A stretch of DNA of 64,000 bases from Lentzea nigeriaca (GCF_016907955.1 NZ_JAFBCX010000013.1:62001-126000), one strand, 5' to 3'; positions 41,299-50,605 are shown, numbered from the stretch's first letter. Numbers and translations: made by a program. Notes: generated by a model from the letters alone, not told the origin.

Positions 41299-43602
41299 GT
41301 GACGACCGAAGCCACCACCTCGGGCGAACTCTGGCGCGACCCGCGCGTCGCCACCGCCGACCGCGTCCGCGATCTCATGGCGCGGATGACCGTGCGCGAG
41401 AAGGTCGCGCAGCTGTACGGAGTCTGGGTCGGCATCGACTCCGGCGGCGAGGTCGCGCCGCACCAGCACGATCTCATCGTGGAGCCACCGAGCCTCGAAG
41501 ACCTGAGCCGGCACGGCATCGGTCAGCTCACCCGCGTCTTCGGCACCCGCCCGATCGCACCGGAGGTGGGCGCGCACAGCCTCGCCCGCACCCAGCGTCA
41601 GATCATCGCGGGCAACCGGTTCGGGATTCCCGCGATGGTGCACGAGGAATGCCTCACCGGCCTCGCCGCGTGGCAGGCCACCGTGTACCCGTCACCACTG
41701 TGCTGGGGCGCCACGTTCGATCCGGACCTGGTGCGGCGCATGGGCGAGCACATCGGCCGTTCGATGCGCAGGCTCGGCGTGCACCAGGGCCTCGCTCCCG
41801 TGCTCGACGTGACACGGGATCTGCGCTGGGGCCGCGTGGAGGAGACCATCGGCGAGGACCCGCACCTCGTGGGCACCATAGGCGCCGCCTATGTCGAGGG
41901 CGTCGAGTCGACGGGCGTGGTGGCGACGCTGAAGCACTTCGCCGGGTACTCCGTTTCCCGCGCCGGCCGCAACATGGCGCCGGTGTCCATCGGTCCGCGC
42001 GAGCTCGCGGACGTGATGCTGCCGCCGTTCGAGATGGCGCTGCGTGCGGGCGTGCGTTCGGTGATGAACTCCTACACCTCCAACGACGGCGTGCCGGTCG
42101 CGGCCGATCCTGCGATGCTGACCGACCGGCTGCGCGGTGAGTACGGCTTCACCGGCACGGTGGTCGCCGACTACTTCGCGGTGGCGTTCCTGTACCGGCT
42201 GCACGGTGTGGCCGCGGACCGTTCCGACTCCGCCGGCCTGGCGCTGGCCGCGGGCATCGACGTCGAACTGCCCACTGTGGACTGTTACGGCGAACCGCTG
42301 CTGGCGGAGATCGAGGCGGGCCGGGTCGACCTGGCCCTGGTGGACAGGGCGCTGGAACGCGTGCTGCGCCAGAAATGTGAACTCGGGCTGCTCGACCCCG
42401 ACTACTCCCCCGAACCTGACGCCGACGTCGACCTCGACGACCCCGCGTCCCGTTCGATGGCCCGCGAGGTCGCCGAACGGTCGATCGTGTTGCTGCACAA
42501 CGACGGTGTGCTGCCATTGCACGGCAAGCGCCGCATCGCCGTCGTCGGACCGCGAGCGCACGAGCCCGGCGCGTTGATGGGCTGCTACTCGTTCCCGTTG
42601 CACGTCGGCGTGCACCACCCGGACGTGCCGGTCGGCCTCGAGGTGCCGACCGTCGTCGAGGCGTTGCGCGCCGACCACGAGGTCACGTTCTCCCTGGGCT
42701 GCCCGGTGCTCGGCGGCACCGACTCCGAGATCGCCGCGGCCGCCGAGGCGGCCCGCGAGGCGGAGGTGTGCGTCGCCGTGCTCGGCGACCAGGCCGGGTT
42801 GTTCGGCGGCGGCACGTCCGGCGAGGGCTGCGACGCCACCGACCTGGTGCTGCCCGGCAGGCAGGAGGAGCTGCTCGAGGCGTTGATCGCGACGGGCACG
42901 CCGGTCGTCCTGGTGCTGCTGTCCGGCCGCCCGTACGAGCTGTCCCGCCAGATCGACCGCCTCGCCGCCGTGGTGTGCGGCTTCTATCCCGGTGAGGAGG
43001 GCTCCGCCGCCATCGCCGGAGTCCTCAGTGGACGGATCAGCCCGTCCGGCAGGCTCCCGGTGAGCTTCCCCGGCGCCGGTTCGTCCCAGCCGTCGACCTA
43101 CCTCACTGCGAAGCTCGGCGCCCGCAGCGAGGTCAGCACGGTCGACCCGACCGCGCTGTTCCCGTTCGGGCACGGCCTGTCCTACGCGCCCGTCACGTGG
43201 GTGTCGGTCGAGGCCGACTCGCAGGAGTGGCCGACCGACGGCACCTGCCGCGTCGTCACCACACTGCGCAACGACCACGAGATCAGCACCACCGAGGTCG
43301 TCCAGATCTACCTGCACGACCCGGTGGCCGAGGTCGCGCGGCCCGTGCGCCAGCTGATCGGCGCGGTCAAGGTCGATCTCGAGCCCGGCCAGACGCGCAC
43401 GGTGAGCGCCGTGCTGCACGCCGATCTCACGTCCTACACCGGGCGGGCAGGTCATCGCCAGGTGGATCCTGGCGGCGTCGAGCTGTGGGTCGGGCGGTCG
43501 AGCGCGGACGTTCACGCCGCTGTGCCGCTCACGCTGACCGGTCCGGGTCGCCGGGTCGGGTTCGATCGCACGATGGTCCCGGCGTTCGAGATCGGCGGCT
43601 GA
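41299..43602 (+). CDS. GH3 beta-xylosidase / beta-glucosidase (cytoplasmic)
   Basis: A 767-residue product from GTG 41299 (GGAG 5 nt upstream). GH3 barrel with nucleophile Asp291 (GTVVADYFAV), substrate words VLDVTRDLRWGRVEETIGED, TLKHFAGYS and VMNSYTSNDGVP; then the alpha/beta sandwich with VVGPRAHEPGALMGCYSFP and an EG-rich acid/base loop (GGGTSGEGCDATDLVLPG); then a fibronectin-III-like C-terminal domain (VTTLRNDHEISTTEVVQIYL). No signal peptide. The pairing with a xylan LacI regulator argues for beta-xylosidase activity on imported xylo-oligosaccharides, complementing GH43; a glucosidase activity cannot be excluded. Confidence 0.9.
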   Translation: MTTEATTSGELWRDPRVATADRVRDLMARMTVREKVAQLYGVWVGIDSGGEVAPHQHDLIVEPPSLEDLSRHGIGQLTRVFGTRPIAPEVGAHSLARTQRQIIAGNRFGIPAMVHEECLTGLAAWQATVYPSPLCWGATFDPDLVRRMGEHIGRSMRRLGVHQGLAPVLDVTRDLRWGRVEETIGEDPHLVGTIGAAYVEGVESTGVVATLKHFAGYSVSRAGRNMAPVSIGPRELADVMLPPFEMALRAGVRSVMNSYTSNDGVPVAADPAMLTDRLRGEYGFTGTVVADYFAVAFLYRLHGVAADRSDSAGLALAAGIDVELPTVDCYGEPLLAEIEAGRVDLALVDRALERVLRQKCELGLLDPDYSPEPDADVDLDDPASRSMAREVAERSIVLLHNDGVLPLHGKRRIAVVGPRAHEPGALMGCYSFPLHVGVHHPDVPVGLEVPTVVEALRADHEVTFSLGCPVLGGTDSEIAAAAEAAREAEVCVAVLGDQAGLFGGGTSGEGCDATDLVLPGRQEELLEALIATGTPVVLVLLSGRPYELSRQIDRLAAVVCGFYPGEEGSAAIAGVLSGRISPSGRLPVSFPGAGSSQPSTYLTAKLGARSEVSTVDPTALFPFGHGLSYAPVTWVSVEADSQEWPTDGTCRVVTTLRNDHEISTTEVVQIYLHDPVAEVARPVRQLIGAVKVDLEPGQTRTVSAVLHADLTSYTGRAGHRQVDPGGVELWVGRSSADVHAAVPLTLTGPGRRVGFDRTMVPAFEIGG

Positions 43603-43794
43603 CCGGCCACACCGCTCCCACGACATCCCGAACCCGCACGACACCCGACCGTCCAACTCGGACACCCGCTGACACGCGGCCGGAAGATCAGGGTTCGTCG
43701 GCCGGCACCAGTGACGGGTTGTTCACCACCGCGGTACGGCGGAGTGGTGAGCGCGAGCCTGGGACTCGTCGGTCGCGTCGGCGTGCAAGTTCGG

Positions 43795-43843
43795 GATGAA
43801 GGTTCCCTTCATCGACCCCAAGTGGACGAAGGTTTCCTTCATC
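43795..43843. repeat. Two REP-like inverted repeats 30 bp apart
   Basis: GATGAAGGTTCCCTTCATC (43795-43813) is a perfect 8-3-8 inverted repeat; GACGAAGGTTTCCTTCATC (43825-43843) is a second copy with one arm mismatch. They sit in the 407-bp non-coding gap 43603-44009, which holds no convincing gene: open frames there are short and unlike proteins. Confidence 0.6.
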
Positions 43844-43954
43844 GAGATCAACGAGGGCCAGAATGCAGCACGTCTCGCCGGTCTCGGACGCCGAGGTTCG
43901 ACCGCACGGTCCCTTCGGCGCCCGAGATCGGTGCCTGTCCCACACCACTCGCAG

Positions 43955-43968
43955 TGTTAGCGCTAACA
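43955..43968. promoter_or_regulatory. Perfect 14-bp LacI-type operator TGTTAGCGCTAACA
   Basis: A perfect palindrome with the CG centre of LacI operators, 42 bp upstream of the aldose epimerase start. Operators of this form are associated in actinobacteria with LacI-family regulators of pentose or galactoside use (from memory). No LacI gene adjoins it. Confidence 0.7.
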
Positions 43969-44009
43969 TCGGTCGTCGTACACCTCGGTCCCGACGAGAG
44001 GCACCGCCG

Positions 44010-45098
44010 ATGCACCGCTCCGACACCGCCACCCCCACGGTCAGCCCCGAGCTCTTCGGCCGGATCGGTGACACGGACGTCCACCGGTTCGAGCTGACCA
44101 ACCCGGGCGGCGTCACCGCGCGCATCCTCGACCTCGGCGGGGTGATCCAGTCGCTGGACGCGCCCGGCCGCGACGGCGAGATGAAGAACGTCGTGCTCGG
44201 GTTCCCGACCCTCGACGGCTACGTCGCCAACAACCGGCCGGACGCGGGCCGCGTGTTCTTCGGCGCGTTGATCGGCCGGTACGCCAACCGGATCGGCGGT
44301 GCCGCGTTCACCCTCGACGGCGTCGAGCACAAGCTGTCGGCCAACGAGAACGGCAACAGCCTGCACGGCGGTGTCGCGGGCTTCGACACGCACGTGTGGC
44401 AGGCGAACCCGTTCACCGACGCCGACGGCGCGGGGGTGCGGCTCAGTCATGTCAGCCCGGACGGCGACCAGGGCTTTCCCGGCCGGGTCACGGTCGCGGT
44501 GACGTACCGGCTCGACACGCGCAACCGGCTGAGCATCGGCTACCGCGCCGAGACCGACGCGCCGACCGTGGTGAACCTGACCAACCACACCTACTGGAAC
44601 CTCGCCGGTGAAGGCTCCGGCGGCATCTACGACCACCTGCTGACCATCCGTGCCGGGGCGTACTGCCAGGTCGACGACGCGCTGATCCCCGTGGGGCTGC
44701 CCGCGCCGGTCGGTGGCACGCCGTTCGACTTCCGCGAGCCGACGCCGATCGGCGCACGCATCGACGCACCGCATCCGCAACTGCTGCTCGGGCACGGGTA
44801 CGACCACAACTGGGCGCTCGACGAGCCGGGATCACTCGCCGCGCGGGCGCACGACCTGGGCTCCGGGCGGGTGCTGTCGGTGTGGACCACCCAGCCGGGC
44901 CTGCAGTTCTACTCCGGCAACTTCCTCACGCCCGAGCTGATCGGCACGAGCGGTCACCCGTACCGGCGCGGCGCAGGTTTCGCGTTGGAGGCGCAGCACT
45001 TCCCCGACTCGCCGAACCGTCCCGACTTCCCGAGCACGGTGCTGCGGCCCGGTCAGACCTACGAGCACGAAACGGTCTACGAGCTCTCTATCGGGTGA
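44010..45098 (+). CDS. Aldose 1-epimerase (mutarotase)
   Basis: A 362-residue product from ATG 44010. Galactose-mutarotase fold with the diagnostic residues: substrate Arg and Asn in GRYANRIGGAAFTLDG, NENGNSLHGG, catalytic His in VNLTNHTYWNLAG and catalytic Glu near the C-terminus in GFALEAQHFPDSPN. Interconverts alpha- and beta-anomers of galactose, arabinose or similar sugars. It has no signal peptide. The perfect LacI-type operator upstream and the secreted GH27 gene 80 bp downstream suggest that it processes galactose or L-arabinose released from plant arabinogalactan. Confidence 0.93.
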   Translation: MHRSDTATPTVSPELFGRIGDTDVHRFELTNPGGVTARILDLGGVIQSLDAPGRDGEMKNVVLGFPTLDGYVANNRPDAGRVFFGALIGRYANRIGGAAFTLDGVEHKLSANENGNSLHGGVAGFDTHVWQANPFTDADGAGVRLSHVSPDGDQGFPGRVTVAVTYRLDTRNRLSIGYRAETDAPTVVNLTNHTYWNLAGEGSGGIYDHLLTIRAGAYCQVDDALIPVGLPAPVGGTPFDFREPTPIGARIDAPHPQLLLGHGYDHNWALDEPGSLAARAHDLGSGRVLSVWTTQPGLQFYSGNFLTPELIGTSGHPYRRGAGFALEAQHFPDSPNRPDFPSTVLRPGQTYEHETVYELSIG

Positions 45099-45180
45099 GG
45101 TCCCACCATCGGCTCTGTCGCCGCGCCTGATCATCGTGGTTGCCTGGAACAGCAGGGCATCCGGAGGTGAGGGGGCCGTG

Positions 45181-47700
45181 ATGAGTGGGAAGATCGCTGT
45201 GCTCGTGGCCGCGCTGTGGGCGAGCGGAATGACCGCGTCGGCGGCGCAGGCGGCTCCCGCTGATCCGGTGAGCGCCTGCGCCCTGCCGAAACAGGCAACC
45301 ACGAGCGAAAGCGTCCCAGCCGACTGGTCCACGTTCGCCGCGACGACGGGAACGGTCAAGGCAGCCGTGCTGTTCCGCGGTTCGTGGGACGTCGACGCCG
45401 AGCTCACCAAACTCGAGGAGGCAGAGCGGTTCTACGCGACCGCCTCCTACGGCCGCTACAAGCTCGAACTCGTGCCGTATCGCACACCGGTCGACATACC
45501 CGATCCCGTCGCACCGGCCTCGGCCTGGGCCGAGGCGGCGAAGCGGGCCGACCCGGACTTCGACTTCTCCGGCATCAGCGCCGTCTACCTGGTCGACCGC
45601 GGCGCCCGCCGGTCGTACACGCAGGCGGACACCGTCACGCTCGACGGCCGGCCGATCACGGTCGGCGCGGTGATCGGCCCCGGCGACATCAGCACGCCGG
45701 CACGGGATCACTTCGCCTGGCACAAGTGGAAGCACGGCTGGCTCGACGACGACCAGATGTCGTGCGTGGCGACGCGGAACACCTCGGTGCAGCAGACGCT
45801 CACCCCGGTGGAGACCGCGGGCGGCAGCAAGGCGATCGTCGTGCGATACGGCACGACCCGCGCGTACGTGGCCGAAGTGCGTGCCAGGAAAGGGCTCGAC
45901 AGCGGTGCGTGCGACACCGGTGTGCTCATCTACTCGATCGGCTCTGGCGCGCAGAGCGGTGAGGAACCCGTGCGGGTGCGGGACGCGAAGCCCCGCTCGG
46001 GTGGATGCGGCGGGAACGAGCTCGCCGACGCCGCGCACGACCCAGGCCAGTCCTTTATGGACTCACGCAGTCGGGTCCGCATCGACGTGGTCTCCCGCAG
46101 CGGCGACAACTACGTCGTGCGCGCGACCTACGGGCAGGACGGCCTGCACGCGGACGCGGTGATCAGCGCGCCCGTGATGGGCTGGAACAGCTGGAACCGG
46201 TTCGGCTGCGACATCAACGAGAACCTCATCCGGGAGGCGGCGCACGCCATCGTGGCGAACGGCCTCAACCGCCTCGGCTACAACTACGTCAACATCGACG
46301 ACTGCTGGATGGCGTCCACAAGGGACGGCGAGGGCCGCCTGCAAGCGAACCCGGCACGGTTCCCGTCCGGCATCAGGGCGCTCGCCGACCACGTCCACGG
46401 CCTGGGCCTCAAACTCGGCATCTACTCCTCCGCCGGCACGCTCACGTGCCAGGGCTATCCCGCCAGCCTGGACAACGAGACCATCGACGCGCAGACGTTC
46501 GCGGACTGGGGCGTCGACCTGCTCAAGTACGACAACTGCCACAACCAGGGCCGCCCCGCCGCGGAGCGCTACGCGGCGATGGGCGAGGCGCTGAGGGCAA
46601 CCGGGCGCCCGATCGTCTACAGCATCTGCGACTGGGGCCAGGAGGAGCCCTGGATCTTCGGCCCGCAGGTGGGTGGCGACTACTGGCGCACCACCGGTGA
46701 CATCGTCGACAAGTGGGACACCGTGATGGACCTCCTCGACCAGCAGGTCGGGCTGGAGTCGTTCTCGAGCCAGGGTTCCTACAACGACCCGGACATGCTG
46801 GAGGTCGGCAACGGCGGCATGACCTCCGCGGAGTACATCTCGCACTTCAGCCTCTGGTCGTTGTTGTCCTCGCCGTTGCTGCTCGGCAACGACCTGGACT
46901 CCATGGACAGCACGACGCTCGCCATCATCCGCAACCGCGAGGTGATCGAGGTCAACCAGGACTGGGCAGGCTCGCAGGGCCGCAAGATCCGCGACGACGG
47001 CGCCGCCGAGGTGTGGGCCAAGCCGATGTCCGACGGCTCGGTCGCCGTGGTCCTGTTCAACCGCGGCGCCGTCGCCACGACGATCAGGACGTCCGCCGCG
47101 GAGCTCGGCCTGGCGGGCTCGTCGTCATACCGCCTGCGCGACCTGTGGACCGGCAGATCGGCTAGCACCACCGGCGCGATCTCGGCCTCCGTCGGGGCGC
47201 ACGGCGTGGTGATGTACCGCGTGTCGCGCACCGGCACCCTCGCTCCCGGACCCGCAGAGGGCACGCACGAGGTCGGGAACATGAACTGGGAGGCGTCGAC
47301 CAACAGCTGGGGTCCCGTCGAACGCAACACGTCGAACGGCGAGGAGGCCGCCGGCGACGGGAACACGCTCACCATCGAGGGCACCACGTACTCCCAGGGC
47401 ATCGGCGCGCACGCCGACTCGGCCGTGCACCTCTACCTCGGCCGGGCCTGCAGCACCTTCAGCGCGCAGGTCGGCATCGACGACGAGGTGTCCGACGAGG
47501 CCGCCTCGGTCAGGTTCCTCGTGTACGGCGACGGAGAGCTGCTGGCCGACAGCGGCGTCAAGACAGCCGACCGGGGTCCGTCCACGCTCGAAGTCACCAC
47601 CACCGGGTACGCGACGCTCGAACTGCGCGTCACCGACGCGCGCGACGGCAACCTCTTCGATCACGCGGATTGGGGCGATCCCGTTCTCACCTGCGACTGA
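45181..47700 (+). CDS. Secreted GH27 alpha-galactosidase/beta-L-arabinopyranosidase with degenerate M6-type peptidase domain and NPCBM
   Basis: An 839-residue product from ATG 45181 (GTG 45178 is adjacent). Signal peptide: KIAVLVAALWASGMTASAAQ. Residues about 30-330 read as an M6-type peptidase domain (AVLFRGSWDVDAELTKLEEA, ISAVYLVDRG, DHFAWHKWKHGWLDDDQMSC) but the HExxH zinc motif that should precede the last block is missing, so it cannot be an active metallopeptidase. GH27 barrel from about 340: MGWNSWNRFGCDINE, nucleophile Asp451 (LLKYDNC), acid/base Asp507 (RTTGDIVDKWD). After the GH27 C-terminal sandwich comes an NPCBM domain (TYSQGIGAHADSAVHLYLG, LELRVTDARDGNLFDHADWG). GH27 with NPCBM is the layout of Streptomyces beta-L-arabinopyranosidase, so that activity or alpha-galactosidase is likely. 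Confidence 0.9.
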   Translation: MSGKIAVLVAALWASGMTASAAQAAPADPVSACALPKQATTSESVPADWSTFAATTGTVKAAVLFRGSWDVDAELTKLEEAERFYATASYGRYKLELVPYRTPVDIPDPVAPASAWAEAAKRADPDFDFSGISAVYLVDRGARRSYTQADTVTLDGRPITVGAVIGPGDISTPARDHFAWHKWKHGWLDDDQMSCVATRNTSVQQTLTPVETAGGSKAIVVRYGTTRAYVAEVRARKGLDSGACDTGVLIYSIGSGAQSGEEPVRVRDAKPRSGGCGGNELADAAHDPGQSFMDSRSRVRIDVVSRSGDNYVVRATYGQDGLHADAVISAPVMGWNSWNRFGCDINENLIREAAHAIVANGLNRLGYNYVNIDDCWMASTRDGEGRLQANPARFPSGIRALADHVHGLGLKLGIYSSAGTLTCQGYPASLDNETIDAQTFADWGVDLLKYDNCHNQGRPAAERYAAMGEALRATGRPIVYSICDWGQEEPWIFGPQVGGDYWRTTGDIVDKWDTVMDLLDQQVGLESFSSQGSYNDPDMLEVGNGGMTSAEYISHFSLWSLLSSPLLLGNDLDSMDSTTLAIIRNREVIEVNQDWAGSQGRKIRDDGAAEVWAKPMSDGSVAVVLFNRGAVATTIRTSAAELGLAGSSSYRLRDLWTGRSASTTGAISASVGAHGVVMYRVSRTGTLAPGPAEGTHEVGNMNWEASTNSWGPVERNTSNGEEAAGDGNTLTIEGTTYSQGIGAHADSAVHLYLGRACSTFSAQVGIDDEVSDEAASVRFLVYGDGELLADSGVKTADRGPSTLEVTTTGYATLELRVTDARDGNLFDHADWGDPVLTCD

Positions 47701-47756
47701 AAATCGTCGAATTACAGTCGTCGCAGGCACCCCAGCCCTGACCACCGAGCCGGCGA

Positions 47757-50477
47757 TCAGGGGCAGGGTGCGCTGTCCTGGAACCGGAACGTGCACACGG
47801 GATTCACCTCGGTGGCGTTCAGGTCGTTGATGGTCAGGATCGCGAGCGGCCGGTTCCGCCCGTCGCGCCCGTTGCGGAAGTCGACCCAGCCGGAGACGCC
47901 CTTGAAGCAGTTGGTGCTCGCCTGCGCGGCACAGTCGAACTCGCGGAACTCCTGCGCGACGGTCGCACGGTGCGGATTGCGTTTGTCGGGGTCGTAGAGG
48001 ACCCGCGACTTGGTGCGAACCGCGGCGTAGACGTACAGACCCGCGGCGTCGTAGGCGGTGCCCACCCGTTCCCCGGTCCAACGGCGGTTGCCGTCGTGTT
48101 TCGCCAGCTCCTCCCCGAACGCCCGCCACGCCGGGGGCTTGTCGCCGCTCGGGGAGTAAAGGCGGTGCAGGCCCTTGCAGAACGTCATCATCGGGCGTTC
48201 GTAGTCCTGCCGGGTGGCCGGGTCGGGATCGCCCGTGGCGACACAGGAGTTGCCGGCGAGCACCACCCGGTTGGCCAGGGACACGTACCCCAGCGAGGCC
48301 CCTGCGAACTTCGTGGAACGACGGCTCTCCCCTTGGGCGATGAACCTCGTGATCGCGTCGTCGCCGATGACGGTCGGCCGGGTCGAGAGAGGGCACGTCT
48401 CCAGCACCTTGCTCAGGAAATCGGTGAAGCCCGTCTCGCGCCCGGCGTAGAACACGATGTCACCCGTGCCGCACCTGACGTCGGCGGTCGACGGTGTGCG
48501 CCACTGGCTGAACCGGATCGGGGCCGGGCCGGACTGCAGCGCCGCGAACTGGTCGTGCAGCGACTTCAGGTACTCGTCGGGCTCCAGTGCGAGGTCCGGG
48601 TGGAAGACCGTGACCGACTTGCCGGCGGAGGCCGCGTACTCCGCGATCAGCCTTGCCTGCGGGCCGTTTCCCGCCGAGAGCTGGAAGTACAACGACGACA
48701 GCGTGTGCAGCGACTCTCCGGTCAGAGTCGTCGCCAGCAGGGGGATGCCGTGCGCGCCCAGCACACCGATCGCGCTTTCGGTCTCGGCCACGGTGCGGCC
48801 TCCGCCGACGACGCCCATCACCGTGTCGTCGCGTTGTGCGAGCGGCACCACGAACTGGTCGACCGTGCGCCTGGCGTGTTTCATCTGGTAGCCGCCGTTG
48901 GCGATCACGATGCGCAACAACGGGTTCAGCGCGTCGTCGGTGGAGTTGCCGATCGTGTTGGCCTCCGCCTGCTGGATCAGGAGCCCGGTCAGCTCCTCGG
49001 CTTCCGCGTCGTCGGTGCCCTCCCTGGTCGTCGGATGCGTCAGCTCGGCGATGTAGACCAGCGTGAGCACGGGCCGGCCCGGGTTCTCCCCGTGCAGCCG
49101 ATCGGCCACGGCGTTCTGCTCGAACACCGCCTCCTGTGCCCTGCGGAGCTTGTCGGTGCTGCCGAAGACGAAACCCGCCGCGCTGAAACCGATGCACTCG
49201 TTCGTCTCCGGCATCCAGGCGGTGGCCGCCGATGGCAGCTCGGCACCCCCGCACGGATCTTCCCGGAGCCACGCGGGGGCGGCGGCCGCCGCCGAGCCGA
49301 TCAGCAGAGCCAGCACCGCCGCAACGCTCACCCATTTTCTCGCGAACCACGGCATCCGGCGCGGCTCCCAGCACTCGCCGACCTCGCCGGGGACGGCAGG
49401 CGGCCGGTCCAGCCGGACGGCGATGAACCGCGCCGTCGGTTCGAACTGCTGCCGCTTCCACGGCAGCCACTGCTTCCACGTCGCGACGGTCTTCTCGATC
49501 TTGCTGACCGGCTCGGCCGTCAGGTTCAGCTCTTCCGGTATTCCTGTCGCGGTGGCGACAACCAGCAGAGGGTCGTGCGCGCCCGTCTGGTTGCGCACGT
49601 CGTTGATCAGGCGCAGCAGCTCCCACCCGCCGTTGAGCTCGGTGATCCCGCGCAGCACCACCGTCACGTACCCGGTCCGCCGCCACCGGCGCAGCCGCCA
49701 CGTGCGGGTGCCGTAGAAGAGCCGGAGGTCGCGCAGGAAGGCGTGCACCAGCAACAACTTCATCTGCCGCAGGTTCTCGTGCTCGCGGTTGTCGACGGTC
49801 AGCCGGCGCGCGAACCGCAGGAATCCCGCCGAGTGCGCGGGCACCATGTACGGCTGGCGCATCAGCCACCTCGGCTCGCCGCCGCGCAGGCCGTGCACCC
49901 ACAGCCAGCGCCCCAGCACACGCGCCATCCTGGGTACCACCCTGGACAGCGCGAGTGCTTTGTCCGTGGTGACCGCGGCCAGCGCGGGCCCGATCACGTC
50001 CTCGCCCTCGTTCACAGGTGGCGAGTACCACTCGAGGAGCTTCCCACGCAGCGGCATCTGCTGGTCGCGGTCCAATGTGGACGCCTTGTGCCTGGTCAGC
50101 CAGTCCAGCAGCCGGAAGGTGTGAAAGGGGATCTCCCGGCCGGCCCCGTAGCGGTCGGTGCCGAGCTGGGTGACCAGCAGGTTGAGCAGCGGCAGCAGCG
50201 GGCGGCCCTCCGCGGCGTCGACGATACCGTCGTCCGCGCGCACCGCCGCCGACGGGACGAGCCTGCGCGGAGTGCGCCGCACCTTGGCCGGGTCGGGCCG
50301 GAGCCTCGACACCAGCACTTCCGCCACGACCTCCGTGGCGTCCGCCGGCCCGATGAGGCAGAGCAGCGGCAGTGCGTGTTCGCCGCGCAGATCGTCGCGA
50401 TCCTCCTTCGGCCACCTCCACTTCGGCCGCTCGCTCAGCCGGCGGATTGTTCTCAGCAGGTCGTCCAGATCATCCAT
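47757..50477 (-). CDS. One-TM receptor-like protein: cytoplasmic STAND-like domain and extracytoplasmic periplasmic-binding fold
   Basis: A 906-residue product from ATG 50477 (GGGGAA 7 nt upstream). Residues 1-380 are cytoplasmic, Arg- and Leu-rich; HALPLLCLIGPADATEVVAEVL (34-55) looks like the strand and turn of a P-loop NTPase in which GxGKT is replaced, and TGYVTVVLRGITELNG (268-283) could be its Walker-B region. One membrane helix at about 383-402 (VSVAAVLALLIGSAAAAA). Residues 405-906 lie outside and resemble a type I periplasmic ligand-binding (ANF receptor/branched-chain amino acid) fold: VLTLVYIAEL, VMGVVGGGRTVAETESAIGV, LGAHGIPLLATTLTGESLHT, SVTVFHPDL, TYDAAGLYVYAAV. Probably senses an external small molecule; output unknown. 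Neighbours give no clue. Confidence 0.72.
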   Translation of the reverse strand: MDDLDDLLRTIRRLSERPKWRWPKEDRDDLRGEHALPLLCLIGPADATEVVAEVLVSRLRPDPAKVRRTPRRLVPSAAVRADDGIVDAAEGRPLLPLLNLLVTQLGTDRYGAGREIPFHTFRLLDWLTRHKASTLDRDQQMPLRGKLLEWYSPPVNEGEDVIGPALAAVTTDKALALSRVVPRMARVLGRWLWVHGLRGGEPRWLMRQPYMVPAHSAGFLRFARRLTVDNREHENLRQMKLLLVHAFLRDLRLFYGTRTWRLRRWRRTGYVTVVLRGITELNGGWELLRLINDVRNQTGAHDPLLVVATATGIPEELNLTAEPVSKIEKTVATWKQWLPWKRQQFEPTARFIAVRLDRPPAVPGEVGECWEPRRMPWFARKWVSVAAVLALLIGSAAAAAPAWLREDPCGGAELPSAATAWMPETNECIGFSAAGFVFGSTDKLRRAQEAVFEQNAVADRLHGENPGRPVLTLVYIAELTHPTTREGTDDAEAEELTGLLIQQAEANTIGNSTDDALNPLLRIVIANGGYQMKHARRTVDQFVVPLAQRDDTVMGVVGGGRTVAETESAIGVLGAHGIPLLATTLTGESLHTLSSLYFQLSAGNGPQARLIAEYAASAGKSVTVFHPDLALEPDEYLKSLHDQFAALQSGPAPIRFSQWRTPSTADVRCGTGDIVFYAGRETGFTDFLSKVLETCPLSTRPTVIGDDAITRFIAQGESRRSTKFAGASLGYVSLANRVVLAGNSCVATGDPDPATRQDYERPMMTFCKGLHRLYSPSGDKPPAWRAFGEELAKHDGNRRWTGERVGTAYDAAGLYVYAAVRTKSRVLYDPDKRNPHRATVAQEFREFDCAAQASTNCFKGVSGWVDFRNGRDGRNRPLAILTINDLNATEVNPVCTFRFQDSAPCP

Positions 50478-50511
50478 GCGACGTTCCCCAGATGGCCCTA
50501 CAGGATCATCG

Positions 50512-50540
50512 AACCTATCCGGGACGAATCTTCCCGTAAA
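50512..50540 (-). promoter_or_regulatory. Promoter candidate of the receptor-like gene
   Basis: Minus strand TTTACG (50540-50535), 17 bp, TAGGTT (50517-50512), about 35 bp before the start codon at 50477. Moderate match only. Confidence 0.4.
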
Positions 50541-50586
50541 CCTCTGGGGTCAAATGAGGGGGCGTTTTTCAGCCGCTCAGGTGAAT

Positions 50587-50605
50587 CTGAAGCGCGTTGC
50601 TTCAG
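50587..50605 (-). terminator. Short hairpin at the methyltransferase stop
   Basis: CTGAAGC (50587-50593) and GCTTCAG (50599-50605) form a 7-bp perfect stem with a 5-nt loop overlapping the stop codon at 50602. No T run, so termination is uncertain. Confidence 0.4.

Noticed and set aside
43688..44125. Short open frames on both strands in the gap before the epimerase
   Set aside because: They are created by the two inverted repeats and show no protein character; left as non-coding.
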